A stretch of DNA of 64,000 nt, from positions 29,380 to 93,379 of the forward strand of contig NZ_FWXK01000001.1 of the NCBI RefSeq assembly GCF_900176325.1, written 5' to 3'. The position numbers and the translations under genes are program-made. This stretch comes from Aerococcus suis. GTDB taxonomy: Bacteria; Bacillota; Bacilli; Lactobacillales; Aerococcaceae. Shown here piece after piece: positions 35,111 through 45,316 of the stretch. Position 1 is the stretch's first letter, and each line of letters opens with the position of its first letter. The notes below the pieces were generated by a model. That model ran no database searches and was not told the DNA's origin. It was given only the letters and a program-made list of their open reading frames with translations.

Positions 35111-36655
35111 AATAGTTGCAGGTGGTTTAGAGGTAATGTCTAAGACGACGCGGTTAACATGTTTGACTTCGTTAACGATTCGTTGACTAATTTTATTTAA
35201 GACATCATAAGGAATATGTGCCCATTCTGACGTCATACCATCAACTGAGGTTACGGCACGAATACCAATTGTATAGTCATATGTCCGAACATCTCCCATA
35301 ACTCCTACAGATTTAAAACCTGGAAGCACGGTGAAGTATTGCCAAATATCACGTTCTAATCCGGCATTTTTGATTTCTTCGCGTAAAATCGCATCAGATT
35401 CGCGAACAATTTCTAATTTTTCTTTCGTAACTTCGCCAATAACACGAATGGCTAAACCAGGTCCAGGGAATGGTTGACGCCAAACGATACTATCAGGCAT
35501 TCCAAGTTCGGTACCTACTGCACGAACTTCATCTTTAAATAATGTATTCAATGGTTCCAATAGGTCGAACTGCATGTCTTCAGGTAATCCCCCAACATTG
35601 TGGTGAGATTTAATAGTTTGCGCCGTTTCCGTTCCAGACTCAATCACGTCTGTATATAATGTTCCTTGAGCTAGGAAGTCGATACCATCAAGTTTGGTTG
35701 CTTCATCATCAAAAACATACACAAATTCATTACCAATAATTTTACGTTTTTGTTCTGGATCGCTAACGCCTTCTAATTTACTTAAGAAACGTTCTGAAGC
35801 GTCTACTGGAATAATATTTAATCCAAATTTGCCACCTAGGGATTCCATCACTTGTTTGGCTTCGTCTTTACGTAATAATCCGTGGTCTACAAAAATGCAG
35901 ACTAATTGATCACCAATCGCTTTTTGTAGTAACACACCTACAACCGATGAATCAACACCACCAGATAATCCTAATAGGACTTTACGGTCACCAACTAGTT
36001 CACGGATTTCAGCAATTTTTAAATCAATAAAAGAAGCAATTGACCAATCACCACTGGCACCACAAACATCGAAGACAAAGTTTTTCAACATGTCATTTCC
36101 ATGAACAGATGCACGAACTTCTGGGTGGAATTGGAAACCAAAGAATGGTTTATCTTCGCTTTCAAACGCTGCTACTGGACTGTGCGGAGCGGTAGCGGTC
36201 ACTTTGAACCCATCTGGTAATTCTGCAATACGGTCAGAATGACTCATTAAAACTAATTCTTCTTCATCCAATCCTTTAAATAATGGGGATTGCTCTTTAA
36301 TTTGTAGTGGTTGTTGGCCAAATTCTCGTTTATCAGAAGCTTCGACAACCCCACCAAATGTTTTGGTCATTAGTTGCATTCCGTAGCAAACACCTAATAC
36401 GGGAATTCCTAAATTAAAAATTTCTGGGTCAATATCAAATGAATTTTCATTATAGACGGAATGAGGTCCACCAGATAAGATAATTCCTTTGACATTTCCT
36501 TTTGCCATAATTTCTTGTGCAGATAATCGATGAGATAGTAATTCAGAATACACACCGAACTCACGAATCCGCCGAGTAATCAATTGGTTATATTGACTAC
36601 CATAGTCTAAAACAATAATTTTCTCGAATTGTTTCATCTGTTCCAATTCTGGCAT
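35099..36655 (-). CDS. guaA: GMP synthase (glutamine-hydrolysing)
   Basis: 518 residues. A class-I glutamine amidotransferase domain (catalytic Cys in [11 protein letters not shown], His in GFQFHPEV) is followed by an ATP pyrophosphatase domain ([14 protein letters not shown]) and a dimerisation domain ending [13 protein letters not shown]. It converts XMP to GMP. The ATG at 36655 has GGAG at 7 bases. The 3' end is the target of the island at 29536-35097. The gene itself remains intact, as guaA-specific islands preserve the reading frame. Confidence 0.95.
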   Translation of the reverse strand: MPELEQMKQFEKIIVLDYGSQYNQLITRRIREFGVYSELLSHRLSAQEIMAKGNVKGIILSGGPHSVYNENSFDIDPEIFNLGIPVLGVCYGMQLMTKTFGGVVEASDKREFGQQPLQIKEQSPLFKGLDEEELVLMSHSDRIAELPDGFKVTATAPHSPVAAFESEDKPFFGFQFHPEVRASVHGNDMLKNFVFDVCGASGDWSIASFIDLKIAEIRELVGDRKVLLGLSGGVDSSVVGVLLQKAIGDQLVCIFVDHGLLRKDEAKQVMESLGGKFGLNIIPVDASERFLSKLEGVSDPEQKRKIIGNEFVYVFDDEATKLDGIDFLAQGTLYTDVIESGTETAQTIKSHHNVGGLPEDMQFDLLEPLNTLFKDEVRAVGTELGMPDSIVWRQPFPGPGLAIRVIGEVTKEKLEIVRESDAILREEIKNAGLERDIWQYFTVLPGFKSVGVMGDVRTYDYTIGIRAVTSVDGMTSEWAHIPYDVLNKISQRIVNEVKHVNRVVLDITSKPPATIEWE

Positions 36656-36795
36656 ATCATCGCTCCTTTTTTGTTAGATAGAAGAATTTTATCAAATATT
36701 AGTCAATAAAACTACCCTCTCGTTTAGTATACGCTATTTTTTTATATTTTTTCTGAAGTTTTACTTTTTATTCGATATCATCACGGTTTATCCGT

Positions 36796-36801
36796 TATAA
36801 T
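36796..36801 (+). promoter_or_regulatory. -10 element of the mevalonate operon
   Basis: TATAAT at 36796-36801, 30 bp before the mvaK1 start. No good -35 is seen at 17 bp, so only the -10 is proposed. Confidence 0.35.
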
Positions 36802-36830
36802 TAAAGAGATACACAGGAGGAGTTGACGAA

Positions 36831-37781
36831 ATGAAGACTGGTATAGGAAAAGCACATGGTAAAATTATCTTTATGGGGGAACATAGTGTCGTCTATGGTT
36901 ACCCTGCGATTGCTTTACCCTTTCGTGCGGTTGAAATGACGGCGAAAATCACCCCAAGTGACTGTTCAACGACTCTAGACAGTGACTTATACCAAGGTGA
37001 TCTACTTTCCTGCCCACCTCATTTAACGAATATCAAATTATTAATTGAAAAACTGATGATGGATTACTTACCAAATCAACATACCCATGTTCAAGTCACT
37101 AGCTCTATCCCTGCTGAACGAGGGATGGGCTCTTCAGCATCGGTAGCATGTGCTATCATCCGTGCTTTTTTTGATTACCTTGATCAACCGATTGCAACGG
37201 ATACGTTATTGAAATATGCGGATTTCGCTGAAGAAATCAGTCACGGAAATCCTAGTGGGTTAGATGCTCGATTAACAGCATTAGATCAACCATTACTTTA
37301 TCGTAAAAATGAGCCTATAACACCTTTTCACTTTCAAACGCCTTATTGGTTAGTAGTCGCTGACACTGGTATTCCTGGTGAAACAAAAGCAGCGGTTGCG
37401 GCAGTTAGAGAAGGTGTGGACCAAGAAAAAATAACTGAGAATCAACCTTTTAGCGATGCCCTTCATCATCTAGGAAAATTAGTGACGAAATTACGAGCTT
37501 GCCTAGTAGACACTCAAGCACATAATCGTTATGCTGAATTATCATCATTAATTAATCAGGCACAACAAGATTTAAAAACGTTAACAGTGTCTAGCCACGC
37601 CCTTGATCAAGGAATTTCCTACTGTCAAACTCATCATGTTCCTGCTAAATTAACTGGTGGGGGCCGTGGTGGTTGCTACTTAGCATTGGCTAATAACAAA
37701 GCTCAAGCGGAACAACTTGCCCAACAATTAGAAAACAATGGTTTAGCTATTAAAACTTGGCTAATGCCCTTTGCTAGTTAG
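36831..37781 (+). CDS. mvaK1: Mevalonate kinase
   Basis: 316 residues of the GHMP kinase family. KAHGKIIFMGEHSVVYGYPA at the N-terminus, the ATP loop AERGMGSSASVACA and ISHGNPSGLDARLTA, and the C-terminal KLTGGGRGGCYL are intact. It phosphorylates mevalonate. First gene of a four-gene cluster that makes isopentenyl and dimethylallyl diphosphate. AGGAGG before the ATG. Confidence 0.94.
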   Translation: MKTGIGKAHGKIIFMGEHSVVYGYPAIALPFRAVEMTAKITPSDCSTTLDSDLYQGDLLSCPPHLTNIKLLIEKLMMDYLPNQHTHVQVTSSIPAERGMGSSASVACAIIRAFFDYLDQPIATDTLLKYADFAEEISHGNPSGLDARLTALDQPLLYRKNEPITPFHFQTPYWLVVADTGIPGETKAAVAAVREGVDQEKITENQPFSDALHHLGKLVTKLRACLVDTQAHNRYAELSSLINQAQQDLKTLTVSSHALDQGISYCQTHHVPAKLTGGGRGGCYLALANNKAQAEQLAQQLENNGLAIKTWLMPFAS

Positions 37782-37794
37782 AAAGGATAAACTT

Positions 37795-38799
37795 ATGCAA
37801 AAACGAATTGGTGCCTGTCGCGCACATACCAATATTGCGTTAATTAAATATTGGGGAAAACGTGATCAAACATTATTCCTACCCACAAGTTCTAGCCTCT
37901 CGCTAACTTTAAATGCCTTTTATACGGATACGCGAGTGCAATGGTTAGATAATTTATCCAACGATCTTTTTTATTTGAATGGTGAAAAACAATCTAAAGA
38001 AGAGACAAATAAAATCTCTCGCTTTCTTGATTTGTTCCGAGATGAACTAGGGATAAATGGTTACGCCAAAGTCGAAAGTTATAATCATGTCCCTACTGCC
38101 GCTGGATTAGCCAGCTCTGCTTCTGCTTTCGCGGCTCTAGCTGGTGCTTGTCGTGAGTCTTTACACCTTGACTGGTCCAATGAAAAATTATCAACCTTTG
38201 CACGTCGAGGTTCTGGAAGTGCCACTCGCTCCGTCTATGGTGGTTTTGTCGAATGGAATAAAGGAACGAGTTCAGTTGATTCTAAAGCAATTGCTATTGA
38301 CGATGCGAATTGGGATGTTGGGATGGTCATCATCGCTATTAATAAAGCGAAGAAGAAAGTGAGTTCTAGAGAAGGCATGCAACTAACCGTAGCAACTTCA
38401 CCTTTCTATAGTCAATGGGTAGAACAATCCGAACAAGATCTTATCGCCATTAAAGAGGCTATCGCTAATCAAGATATTCAACGTGTCGGCGAAATAGCAG
38501 AGACAAATGCAATGAGAATGCATGCGACAACTTTAGCTGCTAATCCACCTTTCACTTATTTTGAACCGGAAACGCTACAAGCTATTGCCTCTGTACAAGC
38601 ACTCCGCGAAAAAGGATTTACAGCTTATTACACGATTGATGCTGGACCGAACGTTAAAGTCCTATGTAAAGCTTCTGAAATGTCACAAATCAAGCAACAT
38701 TTGTCTGAGACATTTACAAATGACCAACTCATTACTACTACGCCAGGTGATGCTTTGACCCGTTTAGATCACTGGGAGTATGAAGATGTCACAAATTAA
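37795..38799 (+). CDS. mvaD: Diphosphomevalonate decarboxylase
   Basis: 334 residues. RAHTNIALIKYWGKRD and TAAGLASSASAFAALA, then GSGSATRSVYGGFVEW, are the MvaD motifs. It decarboxylates diphosphomevalonate to isopentenyl diphosphate with ATP. AAAGGA precedes the ATG at 37795, and an upstream in-frame codon within mvaK1 has no ribosome site. Separated from mvaK1 by 13 bp. Its end overlaps the start of mvaK2. Confidence 0.94.
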   Translation: MQKRIGACRAHTNIALIKYWGKRDQTLFLPTSSSLSLTLNAFYTDTRVQWLDNLSNDLFYLNGEKQSKEETNKISRFLDLFRDELGINGYAKVESYNHVPTAAGLASSASAFAALAGACRESLHLDWSNEKLSTFARRGSGSATRSVYGGFVEWNKGTSSVDSKAIAIDDANWDVGMVIIAINKAKKKVSSREGMQLTVATSPFYSQWVEQSEQDLIAIKEAIANQDIQRVGEIAETNAMRMHATTLAANPPFTYFEPETLQAIASVQALREKGFTAYYTIDAGPNVKVLCKASEMSQIKQHLSETFTNDQLITTTPGDALTRLDHWEYEDVTN

Positions 38800-39883
38800 C
38801 TATCAAGCACCTGGTAAACTATTTTTAGCAGGTGAATATGCGGTCACTAAAAGCTATCAACGCGCTTTGTTAGTACCAGTCAATCGCTTTTTGAGTGTTC
38901 ACCTTGTTCCTACTTCAGAAGCTCAAGGAACAATGAACACAAATCAGATTGCTCAGACGATTACCTGGGAATTCTCAAATCGTCATGTGAAATATCATGA
39001 AAAAGCTGGACAATCTTTCGCATTAATATGGGCTCTTATTGAACATGTTAGTGAATATGCTGAGAAACAATTAGATAATTCAATCACTCTCCAACCGTTT
39101 CATTTAACAATTGAGTCTGAATTAGATGCGACAGATGGTACTAAATATGGCCTCGGATCTAGTGGTGCACTATCAGTCGCTTTAACAAAAGCCCTAGTGC
39201 ATTTCTATTTAGGTCCCGAGCAAGCCAAAGACCCTCTCCTAATCTTTAAATTAATAGCCGTTACGCATTCCGATTTAAACATGTTAGGATCACTTGGCGA
39301 TGTGGCCTGTCAATTATTAAGAACACCGGTAATCTACCAAAATTGGGATCGCGAATGGTTTAGCCAACAAATAAAAAACCACGATAATTGGATTGATTTA
39401 ATTTCTAAAGACTGGCCAGGATTGCAACTTATTCCGGTTCCTTGGCCAAAACAGTGGCAATTAGCGGTGGTCTGGAGCCAATCAGCAAGTTCCACTGAAA
39501 AACTCTTAAAAAGTCACCAAACAAAAAATCAAAAGCAAATAAAAGATTTTAGCCATCAATTTAAAACAGATTCAGAAACGACTTTATTAGGTATTCAATC
39601 TGCCATCGAGTCTCAAGATTGGGAAGCCATGAAAACTCACATCGCCAATAATTATCGTCAAATTAAAGCATATACTAACCAACAAGATAAACCTTATCTT
39701 ACTTCAACATTCATCACAGCAAATAACGAAATCGCGATGTTAGACTGTGTCTTTAAAATTGCTGGAGCTGGTGCTGGTGATTGCGCATATGCCCTATGTC
39801 AAGATGATAAAACAAAAGATTTAGTGATTAAAAAATGGCAAGAAGCCCATTTAACACCTCTGCCATTACAACTGATTTTATAA
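38786..39883 (+). CDS. mvaK2: Phosphomevalonate kinase
   Basis: 365 residues. APGKLFLAGEYAVTKSYQ, KYGLGSSGALSVAL and KIAGAGAGDCAYAL are the GHMP motifs of the phosphomevalonate kinase group. It makes diphosphomevalonate for MvaD. Two ATG codons overlap the mvaD end. The second (38786) is 8 bases after GGAG and is chosen. A 14-bp overlap with mvaD suggests translational coupling. Confidence 0.93.
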   Translation: MSQINYQAPGKLFLAGEYAVTKSYQRALLVPVNRFLSVHLVPTSEAQGTMNTNQIAQTITWEFSNRHVKYHEKAGQSFALIWALIEHVSEYAEKQLDNSITLQPFHLTIESELDATDGTKYGLGSSGALSVALTKALVHFYLGPEQAKDPLLIFKLIAVTHSDLNMLGSLGDVACQLLRTPVIYQNWDREWFSQQIKNHDNWIDLISKDWPGLQLIPVPWPKQWQLAVVWSQSASSTEKLLKSHQTKNQKQIKDFSHQFKTDSETTLLGIQSAIESQDWEAMKTHIANNYRQIKAYTNQQDKPYLTSTFITANNEIAMLDCVFKIAGAGAGDCAYALCQDDKTKDLVIKKWQEAHLTPLPLQLIL

Positions 39884-39901
39884 CACGAAAGGATGACCGT
39901 C

Positions 39902-40963
39902 ATGTCGACTAGTCGTAAAGATGATCATGTCAACGCTGCTTTCAAACAATATCAAACCAACCCTACTGATTTTGAATCGATTCGTTTTATTCACCATTCA
40001 ATTCCTAAATATAATTTGAGTGATATCAATATTGAAACCTCAATACTGAATCATCAACTCACTACCCCTTTTTATATTAACGCGATGACAGGTGGAAGTG
40101 AGTGGACGGCTCAAGTCAATAAACAACTAGCAATGGTCGCTAAAGAAGCACAGTTAATGATGGCAACTGGAAGTATTTCCGCTGCAATTAAAGACCCTAA
40201 AGTGGCTCACAGTTTTCAAATCGCTAGAGAAGTCAATCCAGATGGTTTTTTATTAGCGAACTTAGGAGCCAACCATCCCTTAGAAAATGCTAAGAAAGCC
40301 GTTGATTTAATCGATGCCGACGCCTTTCAAATCCATTTGAATTCTCCACAAGAAATTGTCATGCCTGAGGGCGATCGAGAATTTCGCGAATTCGAAGATC
40401 ATATTGGTGAAATTGTTCATGGTTTAGGTGTGCCGGTTATGATTAAAGAAGTGGGCTTCGGTATGAGTTCTGAAACGGTTCAACGATTAATCGATATTGG
40501 AGTATCAACAGTAGATGTTTCTGGATTTGGCGGAACCAATTTCGCTACTATCGAAAATTCTCGCCGAGAAAAAGAAGATTTTGCTTTCTTAGGCGATTGG
40601 GGCCAATCAACAGCTGTTAGTCTAATCGATAACTATCACTTAAAAGATGTTGTTGATTTAGTCGCCTCTGGAGGAATTAAACATCCCCTACAAATGACTA
40701 AGGCTTTTGCATTAGGGGCTAAAGCAGTTGGTATGAGTGGCGAATTTTTACAACGTGTTCTGACTAAAGGAGTCGATGACACCGTTGAACAAGTACATGC
40801 TTGGGAAGAACAGTTAAAATTAATCATGTTAATGCTAAATGCGCCAACTATCCCCGACTTGCTCCATACCGACTTAATCTTTACTGACTTTCCAAAAGAA
40901 TGGGCAGAGCAACGACACATTGATTTATCCATGTTTAACACACGATCACATCATGCTCATTAA
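39902..40963 (+). CDS. fni: Isopentenyl-diphosphate delta-isomerase, type 2
   Basis: 353 residues of the FMN-dependent type 2 family: SRKDDHVNAA at the start, FYINAMTGGS, SISAAIKDP, ANLGANHP, and VSGFGGTNFATIE with GGIKHPLQMTKAFALGA binding flavin. It isomerises IPP to DMAPP. The ATG at 39902 is 9 bases after AAAGG. Last gene of the mevalonate cluster, followed by a terminator. Confidence 0.94.
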   Translation: MSTSRKDDHVNAAFKQYQTNPTDFESIRFIHHSIPKYNLSDINIETSILNHQLTTPFYINAMTGGSEWTAQVNKQLAMVAKEAQLMMATGSISAAIKDPKVAHSFQIAREVNPDGFLLANLGANHPLENAKKAVDLIDADAFQIHLNSPQEIVMPEGDREFREFEDHIGEIVHGLGVPVMIKEVGFGMSSETVQRLIDIGVSTVDVSGFGGTNFATIENSRREKEDFAFLGDWGQSTAVSLIDNYHLKDVVDLVASGGIKHPLQMTKAFALGAKAVGMSGEFLQRVLTKGVDDTVEQVHAWEEQLKLIMLMLNAPTIPDLLHTDLIFTDFPKEWAEQRHIDLSMFNTRSHHAH

Positions 40964-40967
40964 TCAA

Positions 40968-41001
40968 TAAAGCACGCCTCAATTAAGAGACGTGCTTTTC
41001 C
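40968..41001. terminator. Bidirectional terminator between fni and the ABC ATPase
   Basis: AAGCACG (40970-40976) / CGTGCTT (40991-40997), with inner CTC/GAG pairing and flanking A- and T-runs. Confidence 0.75.
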
Positions 41002-41005
41002 TATA

Positions 41006-42622
41006 TTATTGATTAATTGCGCGATTATAATTGGTAAATTTATCGATAAATCCATAGGGATCCACCAAATGAATTTGTTTCGCAAAGGTATAAAGATTGG
41101 TTGGTCGTAATTCGGCATCATGGATTAGTTGCGGATTAGTGGCGACATTTATCGGTGTCGTATCTGCAATCAAATGGCCTTTTTTCAAAACGAGTGTTCG
41201 TTGCGTAAACTCTAAGGCCATATCGATATCATGCGAATTAATTAAAACTAAAATATTTTCCCGTTGGCTAATGGTATAAATATATTGCATCAATTCGTTA
41301 TAGTGATAATAATCTTGCCCTTCTGTTGGCTCATCAATAATTAAAACCTCTGATTGAAACAGTAACGCTTGCGCTAATAAGATACGTTTTTGCTGTCCAT
41401 AGCTTAATGATTCAATAGGTAAATCAATAGCATAATGTAATCCTAATGCTTGTAAGCTTTGGTGCATACGTTCTTCATAATCACTAACAGCCATCCCTGC
41501 TTCAAGAATCGCATGCGTTAATTGCTCTCTGATGGTTTTTTCGGTTAATCGTTCCCAAGGGTCATGCGGAATGAATGTCACACGGTGGTGGTGATTGGCT
41601 TCATCACTATCATTATGAAAATAATAACGTCCCGAAGTTAATGTCAATTCGCCATTTAAAATCCGAGAGAGTGTGGTTTTACCTGCTCCATTCCCACCCA
41701 CAACAGAAACAATTTCTCCTTTATGAAATGTGACTGATAGGTGATCGACTGTATATTCCTCACTATTAGGATATTGATAAGTTGCCTCGTCGAATGTCAA
41801 TAATCGTTCATTGGATTTAGGAAGTACAAAATGCGGAATCGATAATAGCCATTTTTCAATGGTTGATTTTAAACCTTGTCCGTATATGTGGTTGACATTT
41901 TCAATGTTTCGTACTTGATGTAACGGATATCCTGAGTAGCGAATAGCTGAGACATACAATGGTTCACGAATATGAAATGTTGGTAACACTTCACTTTTTA
42001 ACAAGTTAGGCACTGACCCATCAAACACGACACGTCCTTCATTTAGTACAATAACCCGATCAATTGGACGATACATGGTCTGTTCTAAACGAAATCCTGA
42101 TAGAACGATGGTCGCATTATTCGCATAAGAAAAATCATCCAATAAATCAATAAACGCTTGTTGTGTTTTGGGAGCCAAATTGGCAAGTGGTTCATCAAAT
42201 ATAAACACCGATTGGTCGTAATCCATACCGCCCATCAACCGAACTATATCCCGTTGTCCGGTTGATAATTTGGCATAATTAGCCATAATTTCTTCCTGAC
42301 TATCTAGATGTGTCCAATCAATCCCGGCAATTTGTTGCGTAGTTTCTTGACGATCAACGGCATCAATAATAGGTTCGCCATCAATCGTTTGAAGATTATG
42401 ATGATCGCGAATAATTTCTCCTTCACTATATCCAGAAAATTGTCCAGTTCCTAGTTCGTTTTTCAAGGCACGAACAAATGTTGATTTACCAGAAGCATTA
42501 GCACCAAGAACTAGCACTTTTTCCCCACGGTATAATGTCAGATTAATCTCATCAAGCGCCGGACCATATCCATTATCATAGGTAAATGACCAATTTTTAA
42601 ACTGAATCCATGGTTCAGACAT
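41006..42622 (-). CDS. ABC transporter ATP-binding protein with two fused ATPase domains (ECF type)
   Basis: 538 residues with two full ATPase domains. The first has Walker A GANASGKST, a signature-like LSTGQRDIVRL and Walker B VFIFDEPLANLAP. The second has GGNGAGKTT, LSYGQQKRILLAQAL and VLIIDEPTEG. Domain order and sequence resemble ECF/cobalt-type ATPases (EcfA-like, YkoD). It should power uptake of a vitamin, metal or similar together with membrane T and S subunits, but none is encoded next to it. Shared ATPase use with remote S subunits is possible. GGAGG before the ATG. Confidence 0.85.
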   Translation of the reverse strand: MSEPWIQFKNWSFTYDNGYGPALDEINLTLYRGEKVLVLGANASGKSTFVRALKNELGTGQFSGYSEGEIIRDHHNLQTIDGEPIIDAVDRQETTQQIAGIDWTHLDSQEEIMANYAKLSTGQRDIVRLMGGMDYDQSVFIFDEPLANLAPKTQQAFIDLLDDFSYANNATIVLSGFRLEQTMYRPIDRVIVLNEGRVVFDGSVPNLLKSEVLPTFHIREPLYVSAIRYSGYPLHQVRNIENVNHIYGQGLKSTIEKWLLSIPHFVLPKSNERLLTFDEATYQYPNSEEYTVDHLSVTFHKGEIVSVVGGNGAGKTTLSRILNGELTLTSGRYYFHNDSDEANHHHRVTFIPHDPWERLTEKTIREQLTHAILEAGMAVSDYEERMHQSLQALGLHYAIDLPIESLSYGQQKRILLAQALLFQSEVLIIDEPTEGQDYYHYNELMQYIYTISQRENILVLINSHDIDMALEFTQRTLVLKKGHLIADTTPINVATNPQLIHDAELRPTNLYTFAKQIHLVDPYGFIDKFTNYNRAINQ

Positions 42623-42652
42623 GCTAATTCCTCCCTAACCGTTTCCAAACTC

Positions 42653-43573
42653 TTATTTATTAGTTTCGATATTATCTTCTCGTCCGATAATTCGAACTTC
42701 AGTTTCCAATGTCACATCGTTTTTATCTTTAATGACTTCTTGAACATGATGAATCACATCAATATAATCTGTAGCGGTTGCCCCACCAATATTGACAATA
42801 AATCCAGCATGTTTCATTGAGACTTGAGCGCCGCCTACTGTATATCCTTGTAGGTTGGCTTCTTGAATTAATTGACCCGTAAAATGACCTTTAGGCCGTT
42901 TAAATACTGAGCCGCATGACGGTAATTCTAATGGTTGTTTAGATTCTCTCAGAAATGTTAACTCGTCCATTTTGCCAGTAATCGCATCAGCATCCCCCAG
43001 TTCTAAATCGAATGTGACGCGAACAATAATATCGCCCGTTTCTTGTAACTCACTATGGCGATAAGCAAAATTCAATTCTTCTAGAGTATACGTTTTATAT
43101 TGTCCACCTAGAGTCACGACATCCACTTCGCGAACAACTTCTGAGACTTCGCCACCATAAGCCCCTGCATTCATATAAATTGCGCCACCTATAGATCCAG
43201 GAATTCCACAAGCAAATTCCAAACCACTTAAGGTATGATCAGCAGCTAGACGACTCGCATCAATAATACGAGCTCCTGCTTCAGCTATTAGTTGGCGACC
43301 ATGAACAGCCATTTTTTCCATATCCGTCAGCATTAGCACAATACCTGCAATTCCTTGATCGCGAATAATTAAGTTACTTGAATTACCTAATGCAATCAAC
43401 GGTATATGTTCACGATTGGCATAACGTATAATCGTTTTTATTTCTTGGACTGAGTGCGGAAAAATTAATGCATCAACAGGTCCTCCAGTTTTCGTATAAG
43501 AATAGTTCGCCATTGGTTCGTCGAATTTAATCGTTGTTTCTGGGAACACATCACTAAGGTGTCGTAAATTCAT
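42653..43573 (-). CDS. murB: UDP-N-acetylenolpyruvoylglucosamine reductase
   Basis: 306 residues. The FAD-binding domain has SYTKTGGPVDAL, ALGNSSNLIIRDQG, SGLEFACGIPGSIGGAIYMNAGAYGGE and the catalytic region SCGSVFKRPKGHF. Short (type II) MurB. It reduces the enolpyruvyl group to give UDP-MurNAc. The start ATG has only a weak ribosome site. It lies 30 bp upstream of the two-domain ABC gene. Confidence 0.94.
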   Translation of the reverse strand: MNLRHLSDVFPETTIKFDEPMANYSYTKTGGPVDALIFPHSVQEIKTIIRYANREHIPLIALGNSSNLIIRDQGIAGIVLMLTDMEKMAVHGRQLIAEAGARIIDASRLAADHTLSGLEFACGIPGSIGGAIYMNAGAYGGEVSEVVREVDVVTLGGQYKTYTLEELNFAYRHSELQETGDIIVRVTFDLELGDADAITGKMDELTFLRESKQPLELPSCGSVFKRPKGHFTGQLIQEANLQGYTVGGAQVSMKHAGFIVNIGGATATDYIDVIHHVQEVIKDKNDVTLETEVRIIGREDNIETNK

Positions 43574-43721
43574 TAATCATCGTCCCTTTTTTATTAATTA
43601 AAAGTTAAGCATAACGCTTATTATCTTCACTATCAATCATACCATAATCGAGGCTCTTCCTGTTAGTCTCCTCGGTGTCTATGATAAAATATTTATAAAG
43701 TGAGAAAGGAGTTGCCCGACG

Positions 43722-43964
43722 ATGACAAAGCAGCAACGTAATGCATTAATGATTCTAGCATTAACATTAATTTGGAGTGGTATCCATTTAACACGTACTC
43801 CCGAAGAAATAACCATTTATCAATCTGTATTAAGTCTGTTATTACCTATTATCGGTATCATTTTTGCCTTAAATATAATGATTCCTAAATGGCGATGGAC
43901 ATTAATAGGTATCTACACGATTATCTTTTTAATCATGTTATTTATCACAGTTATGAGCTTTTAA
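43722..43964 (+). CDS. Hypothetical small membrane protein (80 aa)
   Basis: 80 residues with three hydrophobic helices (LMILALTLIWSGIHL, YQSVLSLLLPIIGIIFAL, IYTIIFLIMLFITVMSF) and few polar residues. No family recognised. GGAG lies 10 bases before the ATG. It precedes the exonuclease III gene by 13 bp, so the two are probably cotranscribed. A TGATAAAAT extended -10 stands upstream near 43681-43689. Confidence 0.7.
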   Translation: MTKQQRNALMILALTLIWSGIHLTRTPEEITIYQSVLSLLLPIIGIIFALNIMIPKWRWTLIGIYTIIFLIMLFITVMSF

Positions 43965-43977
43965 TAAGGAGGCAACT

Positions 43978-44739
43978 ATGCGATTTGTTAGTTGGAATGT
44001 TAATGGCATTCGTGCCATTTTAAAGAAAAATTTCGAAGATGTTTTTTCTGAAATGGACGCTGATTTTTTCTCCGTTCAAGAAATTAAATGCCAAGAAGGC
44101 CAAGTGGATCTCAATTTCCCTGGTTATTATTCTTACTGGAACTACGCTGAGAGAAAAGGATATTCAGGAGTCGCCGTATTTACCAAACATCAACCCAATC
44201 ATGTTTATTATGGTTTAGGAATTCCAGAATTAGATACTGAAGGTCGGTTAATTACATTAGAATACGACAACTTTTATCATGTGACTTGCTATACCCCAAA
44301 TGCTCAAAGTCACTTAAAACGCTTAGAGCATCGCTTGATTTGGGAAAAAGCGCTACTTGAATATCTTGAAAAATTAGATGCTAAAAAACCAGTCATTTAT
44401 TGTGGCGATTTAAATGTCGCTCACAAAGAAATCGACTTAAAAAATGATAAAATGAACCATGGTAACCCTGGTTTTTCCGATGAAGAACGGGAAAGAATGT
44501 CTATTTTATTAGACCATGGATTTATCGATACCTTCCGTTATTTCTATCCAGATTTAGAGCATGTCTATTCATGGTGGAGTTACCGTCATCAAGCTCGTAA
44601 AACAAACGCTGGCTGGCGGATTGACTATTTTATTACTAGCCAATCTTTAGCGTCTAAACTTGTTGATGCCAAAATTCATGATGATATTATGGGAAGCGAT
44701 CATTGTCCTGTATCGTTAGAAATCAATTGGGAAAAATAA
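43978..44739 (+). CDS. Exodeoxyribonuclease III / AP endonuclease
   Basis: 253 residues of the ExoIII/APE1 family. FVSWNVNGIRAIL, the metal Glu in VQEIKCQEGQ, YCGDLNVAHKEIDL, the WRIDYF segment and the final GSDHCPVSLEI (catalytic Asp-His) are all present. It cuts at abasic sites and trims 3' ends in base-excision repair. AAGGAGG before the ATG. Ends at a terminator. Confidence 0.93.
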   Translation: MRFVSWNVNGIRAILKKNFEDVFSEMDADFFSVQEIKCQEGQVDLNFPGYYSYWNYAERKGYSGVAVFTKHQPNHVYYGLGIPELDTEGRLITLEYDNFYHVTCYTPNAQSHLKRLEHRLIWEKALLEYLEKLDAKKPVIYCGDLNVAHKEIDLKNDKMNHGNPGFSDEERERMSILLDHGFIDTFRYFYPDLEHVYSWWSYRHQARKTNAGWRIDYFITSQSLASKLVDAKIHDDIMGSDHCPVSLEINWEK

Positions 44740-44782
44740 TAAAAAGACTTCGCTGAAGAATATTTCAGCGAAGTCTTTTCCT
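44740..44782. terminator. Bidirectional terminator
   Basis: 16-bp stem AAAAGACTTCGCTGAA (44742-44757) / TTCAGCGAAGTCTTTT (44764-44779) between the convergent exonuclease and GNAT genes. Confidence 0.9.
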
Positions 44783-45312
44783 TATTCTGAATCAACCATT
44801 TTTTCCATAATAATGGTATCTCCATATTCTCCGTCTATTTTCATCGCACCAGATAATCGTCCAACCTCTTCAAAATCATATTTTTCATATAATTTAATCG
44901 CCCGAATATTATCACTATGAACTTCTAAACGAATCAAGCGCAATGTCTCATTATCTTCTGCCCAATCTAATAAATCTTCCATCAATACGCGACTGAGGCC
45001 GAAACTCCAAAATCTTCTTAATATACAAATTCCGATTTCTCCCACATGAGACAATTTAGGATTTTGGCTAGCACCAATACTAGCAACGCCAATTATCTCA
45101 TCCCCTAAACGGGCAATAATTAAACGATTATTGTCTGTCGTTTGCAATTGTTTAATATACCGTGTCTCTTGTTCTTGATTTAGCCCTAATCCTTCTGACC
45201 CGAAACTTAAATAAGGCGTTTCCTCCCCAACAATTTTATAAAAATCTAATAATGGTTTAGCATCTTTTGGTTCAACATCCGTTAATGTAATTTCAATTCG
45301 TTCTTTTTTCAT
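44782..45312 (-). CDS. GNAT family N-acetyltransferase
   Basis: 176 residues. VGEIGICILRRFWSFGLSRV is the acetyl-CoA loop region (R-x-x-x-x-G), and LEVHSDNIRAIKLYEKYDFEEVG is the usual GNAT motif B. Substrate unknown; protein or small amine acetylation are both possible. Starts 4 bp after the tsaE stop with GGAGG inside tsaE, so it is the distal gene of the tsaE unit, an arrangement common in enterococci. Confidence 0.86.
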   Translation of the reverse strand: MKKERIEITLTDVEPKDAKPLLDFYKIVGEETPYLSFGSEGLGLNQEQETRYIKQLQTTDNNRLIIARLGDEIIGVASIGASQNPKLSHVGEIGICILRRFWSFGLSRVLMEDLLDWAEDNETLRLIRLEVHSDNIRAIKLYEKYDFEEVGRLSGAMKIDGEYGDTIIMEKMVDSE

Positions 45313-45316
45313 TCAT

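Noticed and set aside
36656..36830. Purine riboswitch before guaA
   Set aside because: The 5' region is too short and lacks the conserved loops of the purine aptamer.
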